A stretch of DNA of 64,000 bases from Hetaerina americana (taxonomy: Eukaryota; Arthropoda; Insecta; Odonata; Calopterygidae). Below are positions 11,031-22,429 of the stretch, piece after piece. Both the position numbers and the translations under genes were made by a program. The stretch covers positions 11,724,610-11,788,609 of the forward strand of contig JAKTNV010000014.1 of assembly GCA_022747635.1 (NCBI GenBank), in the 5' to 3' direction. Below the pieces are notes generated by a model. It was given only the letters and a program-made list of their open reading frames with translations. It ran no database searches and was not told the origin of the DNA. Numbering within the stretch: position 1 is the first letter of the stretch; every line of letters begins with the position of its first letter.

Positions 11031-11867
11031 GAGATCTACCGCCGAGAAAAAACCAAGTGAGTTAATCTCTTCAGGAAAAGTTCATAATGTGAGCTTTTTA
11101 TTAACTCGACTATTAAAAATGTTTCAGAATTTCTTTTCAATACTGAGACAGAATTTTATTTTCTTGTTCATTCATAAGGCTATTTCTATTACAAATATTC
11201 GCTTTCTTTCCCAAATGGATTGAAACCTCGGTTTACGTATGCTCCATTCAATCTTCATTTCAGAGTGTCCGTGAGCGATACACATTCTATATATGGTTTC
11301 CAGATTTTCCCCCTCTAAAGATTTTGCTCGTCCTGGATTTGCCAATAAGAATCTAATTTATGTGATATGGCATGCACAATTTTCAGTTGTATTTCAAGCA
11401 TTCAGGTTTTAATCTCGGGGAATATGGTATCAAACCTCGGCTGAAAAAATGAAGGGTCCTAAGACTGGCAAATGAAATGATTTGGGTAGATAACGGCACG
11501 ATAGAAATATGATAGCGATTTCCCAACTAAATGTGACCACAATTTATGTCAGAGGTCTAACTATAGCCCTCATGGCGAAAACAGTGGGCTGACATTTTTT
11601 ATTTCCCCCTAAGAAAGGGTTCACGGAACTTTTCTCCCGGTGAAAACTTTTTATTTAGTCTCAAAGTGTAAAAATCATTCGCCTCATTTTTACCCTATGT
11701 ACTTTGAAAGTGCTTTGTGCTTTTTATACTTTGAAATTGTTGTATTGTAATGTGCATTAGAGGACGACTCCGTTAAAAGTTACTTTCGCGGCATCCCCCG
11801 CGTTTGTTTGAATTTTATTAAGTCTGCTACTACGGTGCCCTGTGTAGCACTGTCAGCCTACTAACGC
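11031..11867. other. No gene seen
   Basis: AT-rich sequence without a sustained frame or recognised repeat. Confidence 0.6.
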
Positions 11868-12070
11868 TTGCGTGGTGTGGTCCAGTGGATAGAGAGAGGG
11901 CTCGGCTACTGGCCAGATGATGGATGCCTCATGAGAGACTTATCTGCAATTCCAGTGGCGGGGTTTTCTGTTTCTATAAGAACTAGTTAGGAAGCAGTTG
12001 GTGGCTCAGGAAAAAGAACTCGGCTCCCAAACCTGATATCGTGAATGTTTCATTCCGCAGGGCATAGTAC
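11868..12070 (+). mobile_element. Two tandem tRNA-like heads (decayed SINE)
   Basis: The first unit, from about 11868, has the classical A box TGGTCCAGTGG followed by ATAGAGAGAGGGCTCGGC. Its B-box position reads GCAATTCCAGTGGCGG, a decayed form of the usual GGTTCGATTCC. A second tRNA-like unit begins about 120 bases on: GGTGGCTCAGGAAAAAGAAC, then TCGGCTCCCAAACC and a decayed B box near 12045-12056. Two heads in tandem suggest a dimeric SINE or two nested insertions. Neither could be a functional tRNA. Confidence 0.5.
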
Positions 12071-12289
12071 GTACCATTTAGGTTCTGCCTACTCACATTT
12101 TAAAACCAACCTTTGGATTGATCACTGCGAGGGTGGGCCCCAGCGAATCAAAATACGTCTTTCATATCCTAATATCTTATGACCTTGCACAAAAACCCCA
12201 AAAATGTTTAGACATTTATATGAAAACTATTTTTTAATGAAAACTATTTTTTTACAGTATTTAAAACCCTTTTTTTCCGTCTATCCTCA

Positions 12290-12640
12290 GCCACTCCATC
12301 ATCTCTTCCTCTCTCCTGCTCCCTCCTCATGCCTCCGCATCCTTCCTTCCCTTCCTCGCCCCCCGCCGCCCCCCCCCTTCGCGCCCGTGGTGGGGCGTGC
12401 GTGCTTCGCATCAAGTCGGGAGGGATGCGGATAGTCCGGTCGTTATGTGGCCGTCCGCCGCGCGAAGCCTGTCGGGAGGAGCGGCACCGTCTTTTTAGCG
12501 GCGTAATTGAGGTTCCGTCACTCCTCTGCCTCCATCAACCTCGACGCTTTTACGATGCAAACAAGCCCTCGACGGATAGAAAACTGAGAGGAAGGGATGG
12601 GGTTGGAGGAAAGGGTTCGAGATACTATTTCTTTTTCCTC
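12290..12640. other. GC-rich, pyrimidine-biased island
   Basis: A C/T-rich stretch (12290-12380, with a C run near 12370) passes into CpG-rich sequence. Mutually overlapping frames of 75-110 codons on both strands are compositional. No domain recognised. Confidence 0.45.
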
Positions 12641-12649
12641 CTCTTTTAG

Positions 12650-14420
12650 TCGGAGAAAAAAATATTTCCCAGCCGATGAGATCGATCTGCAAGTGGGGGA
12701 GGGAGGAATTTTTTTTCTCCTGCACGGGTGTGAGGTCCGGTTGGCTATTTCCATTTTTTTTTCTCATCCACGCGTTGTTATTCCCGGGCGAAATTGGATG
12801 ATTGGCGACGCATTTTATTTTCATCTACCCTCGGTCGGAAAGTGTTTAATGCATGGTGGGTGCGTATGAATTATGCCGATGATTTCGCCGTTTGTTTTCG
12901 TAAGAGATTCGAGACTGAGGTGATGGCTTCCAGTCGCCAGTATCGTTTTCAAGGCTTCGATTCATCTCATTTCCCATTAACTTGCCCCAACCCTTCCCCG
13001 ACTATTTGTTGATTCTTCGGCGATAGGGATTGGTTCATTTTTTTGCGTAAGCGCGTGCCCAAGGAAGCGGTTTAACTACCCCGACCAGGACATGGGAGTG
13101 ACATTGTAGGCTTATCTTGTGAAATGATGTAAACCATCCTTTCCGAATGTGTTGAAAGTACTGTAGTAATTTTATGAGTGACACATTAAGAGAGGTTACA
13201 GGAAAATTTTCTGCGAGCTTTATCCTGACGGGTAGCAAGCCTTTCACGTACGTTTACGCATAAACGTATAAGTTGTAATGCAATACAATTCGTAATGCAC
13301 GAAGCAATGATGTATAGCAGGTTATGATAAGACTTATCCAAAGGTAATTTCGGAGATATGAAAACCCACCTCGGAAGGTTGGTAGCAATAGGATTGGTGA
13401 CATTAGCGATGGTAAAACTCGTAGAATAGCGTCCATCCATTAGATGTGATGACTCCGATTCATAAGGCTAAATTTAATCATAAACTTTTATGCCTAAAAT
13501 AACTATGAACTGTTTAAATTAGCTTGTTGCAATGATTTGAAGTGAGGAACGTGCTACTTTTTCATTCTCGTATTGAATTACCTAATTCAAAATTGTATTG
13601 TTACTGTTCGTAATATAGTCTCTAATGCTTCCTGTCGATATGATCGTGGACTAGGACATTTTTCTCGTTTTTTTTGGTTGCCCATGTTAATAAACGTTTC
13701 GCTTATATATCTCGTAATTATAATTTATTGTCTTGATTATTTCCGTTTTCAGAATTAAATTAGTGCAAGCTTTCTATTATTTAGTGGATTAGGCCTTTCT
13801 GAGTAAATTGACGAAGAAAAAATTCTGAATTAAATTAAATTAAAAATTTCAAAATTTAATTAAAAAATATCCAGAAATTTATATTTTATCAAAACTCTTT
13901 TACCCAAGTAGAATATTTTATTTAAATCTCTGCATTTCATATTTTTATAATCCGTTGGTATTTGTGATTCGGAAGATTACATATTGTTCTAGAAATCAAT
14001 TATGTAAAAAATCCGGTACAATTTAATAGCCAAAAATCAATTCGCTTGATAAGCACATTCAAAAATGCCACTATAACGCCTTGAGATGATTTAAAAAACT
14101 TTTTGCGATAGTTGCATCTATACAATCATCGTTTTAAGCGTTTTTTGCGTCACATTGAACACACATTACACGTTTTTTCGCATAACTGAACGCGGTAAGA
14201 CGTGATTCATTTATGTGTTGAACATGAGTGAGAGTTGATTTCTTGCTGTGCACCAAGACCACTCACCAATGTTCATGCGCAAACGGAAATGCTATAGACC
14301 GGCTGCATCGTGTTCATCGTGCGTTTCATGTTTTTACGCGAAATCCCGCGTCACGACTTCGATGCAGCGCGACTTGATGAGCGCCATGAATGACGATCAA
14401 AAGGACGGAAAAAGGTCATT
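12650..14420. other. No gene seen
   Basis: Mixed to AT-rich sequence. A small ACGTTTA/TAAACGT hairpin lies near 13250. Frames stay below about 110 codons and show nothing recognisable. Confidence 0.55.
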
Positions 14421-14427
14421 ATCTAAT

Positions 14428-14488
14428 CGGTACTCGAACCTGAGCTAGCTCGCTAAGCGATTCGGAAGCTCTTCCCATTACGCATCTC
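14428..14488 (-). repeat. Decayed tRNA-like sequence
   Basis: On the minus strand, GCGTAATGGGAAGAGC resembles an A box and is followed 30 or so bases later by GGTTCGAGTACC, a B box with one extra base. The arms do not close into a cloverleaf, so this is probably a SINE head or tRNA relic. Confidence 0.35.
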
Positions 14489-14489
14489 C

Positions 14490-17400
14490 GCAATTATCTG
14501 CGCTTCAGAAAAAATACCCCTCCACATGCCGTCCTCTCATGTGTCCCAGTGCTCAGTATTTAGGGCGAATTGAGTGTAAACAGTGCGTACACGCTGGGGT
14601 ATCTGTTTGAAAAAAAAACGTGAGCATCCCAAATGAATGCTTTCGTTTGTTTGTTGCTACGGGTCGGTTACCATGTTTTTTATGTGCGTGTTTTTCTTAA
14701 TTAATTGGTACAGGTGACCAAGACTGATGTTATTATACATGGGAGTACGTATACTTTTAAATTTGAGCATAAGCCCTTAATCATTCGTTATATTTCGTGA
14801 AACTGAAGTACCTGATGTCTTAAAGAGCTCAAAGATAACTTCGAATAGCATTTTGTGTGTGGTATTTTATTACCTATTATATATTCTTATTCTATTAAAA
14901 AGTTAAGTCTTGGCTCCTCTACGGGATTGATAAACTTAGTGTATATAGGTACAATAATAATTTGTTCATTATTAATAAATATAATCTGTTATTAATCTGA
15001 TAATACTAAATAAGTTTTAATTCTCCAAAAATGAGTTTGGGATGTGGATTTACGAGTTTCTGTCATGAAAGAATGCTTGCAAATCAATGGCTGACTTACT
15101 CAGATAGGAACCGCTTGATACTTATATTTCGGACGCGTTACGCTAACAGTTTGGTGCGGCGTGTGTAGATTTTTCCTGGAATTTGGGAAAATGTCATCTG
15201 GTAGGCAATCGCTGAAAATTAGTGCGTTCTGGGAAAACCTGGCGGTGAAATGACTAATATTAGATATGTACGCCCACGGAACGGTCGCGGTGAAATTACT
15301 TGCCGTTAAATTTGCAATTTATCGCATGCTAATCAGCAGTAGATATACGCATTCAAAAAAGTTCGGCCTCGCATGAGATATTCAGAGTTCGTTGGGAGAT
15401 TACTGTTGTAAATTGATCGGCAAGGTTCCCAGAAATGATAAAAATTAACTCGCGGAGATTCATGATTTCTCCAGAGTCGCTTCAGTTCTGCGAATATGCA
15501 TGTTGTTCCGCAGTTATCACCGGATTAAAATATTTGCCCACCTTATTGCTCGGAACATTTTCCTCGAAAGGCTTCGTGAATCTTTCAATTTCTTAAGGAA
15601 GTAGAAAATTCTAGATCACTTCGCCGCTCGGCGAAGATAATATCGTTGGCTGAGACTTGACCCAATTCTGTCTGGGTTTGCATGCGAGGTTATGAATTCA
15701 AATTGGAGGTTCATTAGGACAGATAGAGGGTATCAATGAGAGGTAGGTGGCTTTAATTTGAGCTGGAAAAGTTCCCTTTCAAATGCGTCTGCACCATTAC
15801 TTGGTACATTTCGCAGCACTCTTTTTCCGTGGGCCTTGTCTTCGAAAGTAGCGGGTAACTCATGAAAAAAGCGTCCCATAATTATCGAACTTTACTCTCT
15901 CCTTCGAAATTATGGAGGCGTTGAACCCCAGATGGATACTCCTCAATTTTTCGTCGGTTGTTTGTGGTTCTTCGATCTTCAAAGAGAACAGTTATCGCCG
16001 ACAAGATTCTCAATGTCAAGCATTCGTGATCCTCTCGTGTGATGAAAAAAAGAACTGTTGCGCGTCTGTGATTCTTTTGGAATCGAACAAAGTATTCGTG
16101 TGATCTTCGTCATAAGAGCAAGGAATCGCAGGAGTTGAAACTGTGAAACGTGAGGAAGACCATATGAGGCCACGATGGTCGTAAACTGACGAAAGCTCCG
16201 CGATATATAATATCCTAATCGAGAATTCGCCCAGGCTTAAACATTTCGCAGCGTTTCTTTCGGTTCTAAACCCAAGATATATTTTAACTGCCCGCAGTGG
16301 ATTTTTTTGCCAGCTGTGCCTGGATAATGGTCTTTTTTCCCCCTCTACTTCGGCCCGCAGTTTATAGTCCTCTTCTTCGTTTCTCACACTCAAAGAGCGG
16401 AGGGGGTGGGTGAGATTTTTAACGGAGCTGACTTCCTTCCCTCCCCATCCATCTATCCTTACGTCCAAGCTGGCTTCCACGACATTCGAGGGCGTGAAGA
16501 AAAAAACATTAGTGGACGACAGAAAACATGCAAGGCTATTTTATTTGAAGATTAAGAAAACATTTCCACGTGCTCGTAAAAGAAATCGAGGGTTCTATGG
16601 TGTTCCAGCGTGTTGTAAAAGTGTGTCGGTCAGGGCACGCAGGGTCTTTAAGGAGAGATACAGAGAGAATGGCGAATGGCAACATTAAGCTCATTTCCTC
16701 ACTCCCTTTCCTGTATTACTAAACTGGAGCGTCGCAGCTGGGGTCTTTATCAGGGATTTTTTTTCCTGGTGGTTAACGGGGCGCGGGAATTTCTTGAGCC
16801 GATGCAATCCTTGTCAGTTTTATGGACTCGTAAAAGACCCTTTGAGTTCTTCCAATACTTAATAAAGTGCTTTCCTAATCGCTGGAGAAGGTCCGTTGCA
16901 AACGAGTGTTCTTCGGTGCACTGACAATGAGCATAAGAGGCGTTGATTTGTTGGGGCACTTGTGGAAAATGTCAGTGCCGAAGCGGTTATTACGACGATG
17001 GCAAACTACGTAGCTAAGAAAATCAGTGGAAACGAATGAACTCACATGGAACCGATGTTAATCAGTGATTCTGTACCTTTACCGCAACTACCATTGAAAG
17101 TTATCACGGATAACGGAAGCTTCGCGCCCTTACCGTGAGCGTGTAAACTTCACATGTTGTGAAGGCTCGCGGTATAGTTATGTTGGTTGAATTATGAACA
17201 GCTGATTAATGAATTAATTTTATGCTCACGCACTAGCAATTTTTACGTCAAATCCCTTGTTTTACCTCATTCTCATAGTGTTCGTGCGATGGGGGAAATT
17301 TTAAACAAATCCTTTATAATAAGAATTAGAAATACTTTTGCCCAACAAGTTGTTCATGGCACAAGAGTTTATGCTACCTAATATTGACGAATGGTAAGGG

Positions 17401-18200
17401 CAGGGAAAAGTGCCGAATATTAAATAAAATGGGATTACCTCTGTTAGCAACAATCAGTGATGTCGCTCTCAAATGACAAACTGCCATCGGCTTTCCCTGT
17501 GACATCTCTAAACCTCACATTCACATTATGCCAGTGAGTTTGTGGGGTGAGCGCTATCTTACCTAAGTCTTCATCCGTAGTGTGAGATGGTTTTGTGTCA
17601 TTGTTAGCCTGGGTCAGGAAATACCAAAGTTAGTTTAAGAGAAAGGAAAGTTTAACGGTCTGAAATTTAGGGTGTTTAAATCATGATTATCCCTGTACAG
17701 TTTTCCATTTGTAGAAAGAATAAGCTTCGTGGATTTCATATGAAATGGAAAACTTAAAAATCCATTTCTACGTTGAATTGCCTCCCGAAGTTTACCCCAA
17801 TGCTTTTATATTTAAAGTAATTCGATTGTGTGTGAGTTAGTCAGTTTAAAATACTAGCGTGTAATCAATCAGTTAAAGCAATTAGTCAGGTTTAGCCACC
17901 ACTTGACTTCTGCTCTAATTGAATGATATCTATTTTCAAATGTCCGGAAGCAGGATTGCTATAACGTAGAAACACTGAATTGCATTTGAAACGTAATAAA
18001 CACAGCGTAACAATTTGAATTAACCTAAGGTGCTATTATGTGAAATTCTTTCGTTGACAAACCACGGTTGCGTTCGAAAACTCGATTTTAGTCATCGGGA
18101 GAACCCTGATGGTTGTCTGGTTTTCGACAGCGCTCATTTTCAAAACTATAACAGCAAATTTAAAAGCTTTAGGCCCTGCCATGTGTGCGTTTTTTGTGGC
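14490..18200. other. No gene seen
   Basis: Largely AT-rich, with mixed composition at 15900-16500. The longest minus-strand frame, 16480-16016 (154 codons), is charged and arginine-rich with no family I recognise. Shorter frames overlap it on the other strand. I do not call it. Confidence 0.5.
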
Positions 18201-18760
18201 TGTGGCGCATCAAGGGTCACCTTTGGTGTTGTCCCCTTCGGCGATCGCCTGGCGATGAATTTATGGTCAGTTGTTCTGGGATCAGAGGTGGACTGCGTGA
18301 CGGACTCCTCTGAATGGATCGAGCACCGCTTCCGAACTCGCCTCGAATGAGATCGACCCTGGGATGCGTCTTAAAAAGAACACGACGACGTTGTTGTGGC
18401 TTGCGCTGACCGTTCTCTGGGGAATGTCGCAATCTGCCGCAGTGGTTACATTTAAGATAGGACTTCTTTTCATGTGTTCATTTTAGGTAAGTGGATAATT
18501 ATAGCCAAGAATTACGGAGAGGATCCAGAGTGACGAGAGACGTCGGCCGCGTCGGCTTTTCTCTCTCCTTCCTCAGGCTCGGCCTCCGAATGCAAGCGTC
18601 ATCCCTCACAGGGCCTGGGCAATGAATGCACTTGATGCACGCTCGCCGCACGATATTCGAGTGAGAAACTTTCGAGCATTACGGCAGCGGCGAGATACTA
18701 CACGTCCGCGAATGGAGCAAGTGTCATTGGCAGTCAGGTTAATTTCACATTAATTTGCGC
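18200..18760. other. CpG-rich island
   Basis: CpG-dense sequence (18200-18440 and 18530-18730) between AT-rich flanks. No coding signature. A regulatory role is possible but unproved. Confidence 0.4.
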
Positions 18761-19194
18761 ATTGAGTTTAGAACACAATAAATGCTATTTTGATCACTTC
18801 ACCCGAGGACCTACGACGCGAACGCGCCATTAATTAATCGCTGGTGGCTTACAGCCGTCAGTTAAATAATAATATAATCATTTATCCGTTTCTCAAAGAT
18901 ACTCGTATACATCAGCTGAACTTTCCTTTCAATTTACCCATATTGAGACTTGTGATGATAATCATGGATGCAGCACTTCTCACCGGCTTAAATTACAGAG
19001 TTTGGGAATTTGGAAGTTTTATATTGCATTCAAGGTTGTTTTCGGAGGATATGTAGATCAACTTGTAACCTCGAGAAACAGGGCTAAGAATATTGCTTTG
19101 TTAAGCTCAAACCAAGTCTTTTGTTGTGTGAAGTTCGCTCTTTCAGGATTGGGAAGAGGTGCCTTCCCATGTATAGGGAGGAATTTCTTTCCCC

Positions 19195-19365
19195 GTGGTA
19201 CCTTTCCCTGTGCCACCGGGCTGCGGTTTACCAACAAGACCTAGCACCAGAAAAACACGTAGTTGACATTTTCGATGGGTATCACCCGAATTCGAACTCG
19301 AAACCTTCTGCAAGTATCAAAGCGCTCCACCTTATTTAATTACCACGCCTAAATAAGTAACGACA
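19195..19365 (-). mobile_element. Decayed tRNA-derived SINE-like element
   Basis: On the minus strand a tRNA-like head runs from about 19350 (GTGGTAATTAAATAAGGTGG), through GCGCTTTGATACTTGCAGAA, to the B box GAGTTCGAATTC (complement of 19288-19299). The order and spacing match a tRNA A box, anticodon region and B box. The body (lower coordinates) does not match the (ACT)n-tailed SINE elsewhere in the window. Confidence 0.45.
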
Positions 19366-19879
19366 AAATTTTGAGACCTTTGGAAAATAACCCAGGCTGG
19401 CGGCGTTAAGAACTGGGGAAATGCCGTCTTAGGGAAGTAGTCGTCGGTCGGCTTCCCCAGACAACGATGCCTTAAAAATATTCGTGTGTATGCGGAATGA
19501 TATACGCATTTTTAATAAGAGTCGATTCCGAATTCTGCGTTTTCGTAATTTTAGTTCGCCCGTACTATCAAGTGAATATCACTATTGCTATTTCATATTT
19601 TTTATTGTATTCGCCAGATCATAACTTTCGCCAATGCGCACAGACAAATATTTGTGGCATTTTGAATAACGTGATGTACAAGCACTTGTACTACTCCATG
19701 TGATATACTTGTTCTGTGTTGGTTTTCTTTTGCTGTGATTTTGTCTTAAATCTCTGTGCCTTTTTCCGTCTTTGTAATTAATCCGCTCATTCCATTTTCA
19801 TGACTCAAAATAAGAATGAATACTCACCCAAGAAGAGTCGAGTGAGGGCAGGCGTCCCGGACTCGCGGACCTTCGCGGT

Positions 19880-20290
19880 TTTGATAGTTAAATGGGCATA
19901 TTTTTACGGTCGTAAATCTGTCTTGTTATTACAAACTTAATAGTGTATTCAAAATATTAGAGGAGCTAGTCTTGGAATCACTCACGGAGCTAAGGTTAAA
20001 TTATAGATTAAATCTCTTGCATACATTGGAAGGATGTCTCTCTTGCAGTGATGTTGAAAATGTATTGCTACCACCGTGGTACTACGGTAGGTGAGATCCT
20101 ATAAATTAAATTAGAGAGGCTGAGTGTAGAATGGATAGATTTAAGATGTAATTTTTTCCACGAACGATAAGGGATCAGAATAACATTATCCAACCGCGGT
20201 AGGGGTAAAAATATTCGGATCAAAATTAATCTGATGTGTTATTCACCCCCTGCCACACAGCCTAGCTTTGGCTTGCAGGGTACTCAAGTA
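19880..20290 (+). pseudogene. LINE-B fragment: reverse transcriptase C terminus (CR1/Jockey-like)
   Basis: A single plus-strand frame with several stops reads through the C-terminal part of a non-LTR retrotransposon reverse transcriptase: YYKLNSVFKILEELVLESLT, SDVENVLLPPWYYG, then FFPRTIRDQNNI. The last matches the common closing motif FFPRTIxxWN of CR1/Jockey-type LINEs. The 3' UTR follows, with CCCCCTGCCACACAGCC and GGCTTGCAGGGTAC (to 20285), shared with the copies at 33.2, 42.2 and 61.9 kb. About 110 codons survive; the catalytic palm is absent. It is a 5'-truncated dead copy. Confidence 0.8.
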
Positions 20291-20867
20291 TACAAAATAC
20301 TGTGGTGCAATTAAAAAAATATGGTGAAATGTATAATTTTAATGCCAAAAGCTTCCCACCGAAGTGGTCGCGTATTAGCCTCTGCATGGGTGTTCATCCT
20401 TGAGGACCAGCCGCTTGAAATAAATGTACCAATCTCCTCTGGAGAATGAATTTCAATGTTTTATATTTGCCTATTCGTAATAATTAACATGGAATATCTT
20501 GTGAATAATTCATATTTCTGTTGATCCCTACGAAAGAGTTGAGAATGCTTATTCATCGCAAAAATGAATATTGCTAATATAGTATGTAGAAAGCATGTAT
20601 GCGATTGTATAGTCGGTCAACGATGATCAAGGAAATGTTTACAGCAGGCCTTCATTAGTAGAAATTTCCCAACCATTAGGGCTAGACCGATCCAATTCTT
20701 AAGGATAGATACAAGGCCCTCCGCTGCCAACAAATGAATAACATCAACTTCATTATCATTTTGATTGTGTGACTGAATGGTTTTGGGTGCCCGGTGTTCA
20801 TTCTTCTGCAAGATGATCGTTAGTTTTCTGTTACCTTCATTGACCCACCTATTAACATTAAACTACA
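20291..20867. other. No gene seen
   Basis: AT-rich sequence between LINE-B and the SINE. No feature recognised. Confidence 0.6.
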
Positions 20868-20879
20868 TATAAATCAAAA
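20868..20879. repeat. Target-site duplication, 5' copy
   Basis: TATAAATCAAAA, identical to 21188-21199, directly abuts the SINE head. A 12-bp duplication is typical of LINE-driven retroposition. Confidence 0.85.
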
Positions 20880-21187
20880 GGGGATCGAGATGGTGCGGGG
20901 GCTAACGTACTGGCTTCCCACCCTGAGGGCGCGGGTTCAAATCCCGGCGGTGTTGAATATTTTTCAGAGGTATCTCGATCCCTACTTGAGGTGCTTTGTG
21001 GAGGGCACTTTGAGTGAGTACGCCGTCCGTCGGATGGGACGTTAAGCCGCGGACCCCTTGGCGCCTTTCGTAAAGAGTAGGCTAATGCCGACGCCGGGTT
21101 TCTCTCCACCCTTCATCCTTTCCTGTCCTTCCCCTATGGCGCAAATGACCTTAGCTGTCGGTCGCCTCCCCTCAAAACTACTACTAC
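20880..21187 (+). mobile_element. tRNA-derived SINE, copy 2 (complete, with target duplication)
   Basis: This 308-bp element begins GGGGATCGAGATGG and has a tRNA-like head with GGGGGCTAACGTACTGG at the A-box position and a perfect B box GGTTCAAATCC (20934-20944). The body contains a hairpin-prone ACTTGAGGTGC...GCACTTTGAGT segment, the block GAGTACGCCGTCCGTCGG, and GCTAATGCCGACGCCGGG. It ends in (ACT)n and is flanked by the 12-bp duplication TATAAATCAAAA. The exact duplication marks it as a genuine and fairly recent insertion, and it defines the family's ends. It has no coding capacity; an unidentified LINE would have supplied the machinery. Confidence 0.93.
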
Positions 21188-21199
21188 TATAAATCAAAA
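21188..21199. repeat. Target-site duplication, 3' copy
   Basis: TATAAATCAAAA follows the (ACT)n tail and repeats 20868-20879 exactly. Confidence 0.85.
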
Positions 21200-21399
21200 T
21201 TATTTCTTTAATCCTAACGCATGCAATAGCAATCTGTTTGAATGATGCATATTGCTGGTAAGATTTTACTGCTTAGAAAGCTTGTGTTGTTTAAGGTATT
21301 TTTCTCTAAATGATTGATATGTCGTGAAGACCAATTCAATCGCTTTACTTGCCCAAGGGTGCTCTCATATCGTCGGCAATGACCGTCACGCGTTGTCAA

Positions 21400-22420
21400 T
21401 AGTTAACCATAAAATGCCGGGTTTCCCATCAAAAATTGGGCGAAGCAGATGGGTGGGTCTCGCGAAACGTCGTGCCATTATAATCCCTTTTCCCGAAGAC
21501 GGGGAGAGACGTATTTGGGAAATGGGTGCTAGGGTGATTCAGCAGCATTTCCGGCCCGCCCCGATGGCGGCGCCGTCCTGGAGGGAGGTCCCGAGTTCGC
21601 GAACCCCATTTGTCAGGATTAAAGTGGATTAAGAGTCGCAGCGGTCAATAAAACGGCGGGGATGGGGGTGGTAAAAATCTTCGCGACTTTTAACGACCCC
21701 GGGACATGCACTCCCGCAAGGGATCGGAGAGTCCCATGAATCACGACTGAATTCCTTCCCCTCGACCTATTGGAGCGGTGGCCGTCAAAACCTCCCTCTC
21801 TCTTTCTCTTTCTTCCTCTCTCCTTCTTTCTCCTTTCGCGAAAGTGTGACGCCCGTTTCGCACCCAAAACAAACTCCAACCCTCATTCCCCGACTCCATG
21901 CCAGGGAACCGTGGTCTGAGGGGATGGGAGTGGGGTTAGGGAAAGGTTTAGTGGCAGCCCTGAGCAGTTAAAGGTTTTCCGAGGATTTCAGTCGTAAAGG
22001 CCGTTTGGCCCGCACACTCGGGTGCATTCTCCCGAAGGGAAAGGTCGTCTTTTGATGTAACACCGAACCAACGGGTCTCTCTCTCTCTCCTCGCACCCGT
22101 AATGGCCACCCGAACACCCCTTGCACAACAGAGGAGTGGCCGCCGTTGTTATGCGCCGTACCCCGGAGGGGGGAAGGAAAGTATTCCAAACTCGCAGTTG
22201 GGCTCCCGTTCCCGATCAGCTGCGCGTGTGAACGGAGGGACAAATCGGTTGTTAGCACTGCTCTGCTACTTCCGTCATGCGTGCGTGGGATAGTGCGCCG
22301 GACGGCTTCCAAGTCTCCTTGTGTGGCCCTTTGAATGTATGTATACGATTATGACGGCTCCCCTGGGTTATTTCCCTTCCCGTCCTCTCCCTCCTTCGAC
22401 CGGGATGACAACACTTGTGG
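21400..22420. other. GC- and CpG-rich island, about 1 kb
   Basis: One of the longest GC-rich stretches in the window, with a CT repeat at 22076-22089 and a C/T-rich run near 21790-21840. Frames on both strands reach about 114 codons and overlap one another, as expected in GC-rich DNA with few stops. No domain is visible. A promoter-like CpG island is conceivable, but no adjacent gene is recognisable. Confidence 0.4.
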
Positions 22421-22429
22421 GCGGAAGGA

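Noticed and set aside
16016..16480. 154-codon minus-strand frame
   Set aside because: No recognisable motif, no neighbouring exon and alternative frames over the same bases.
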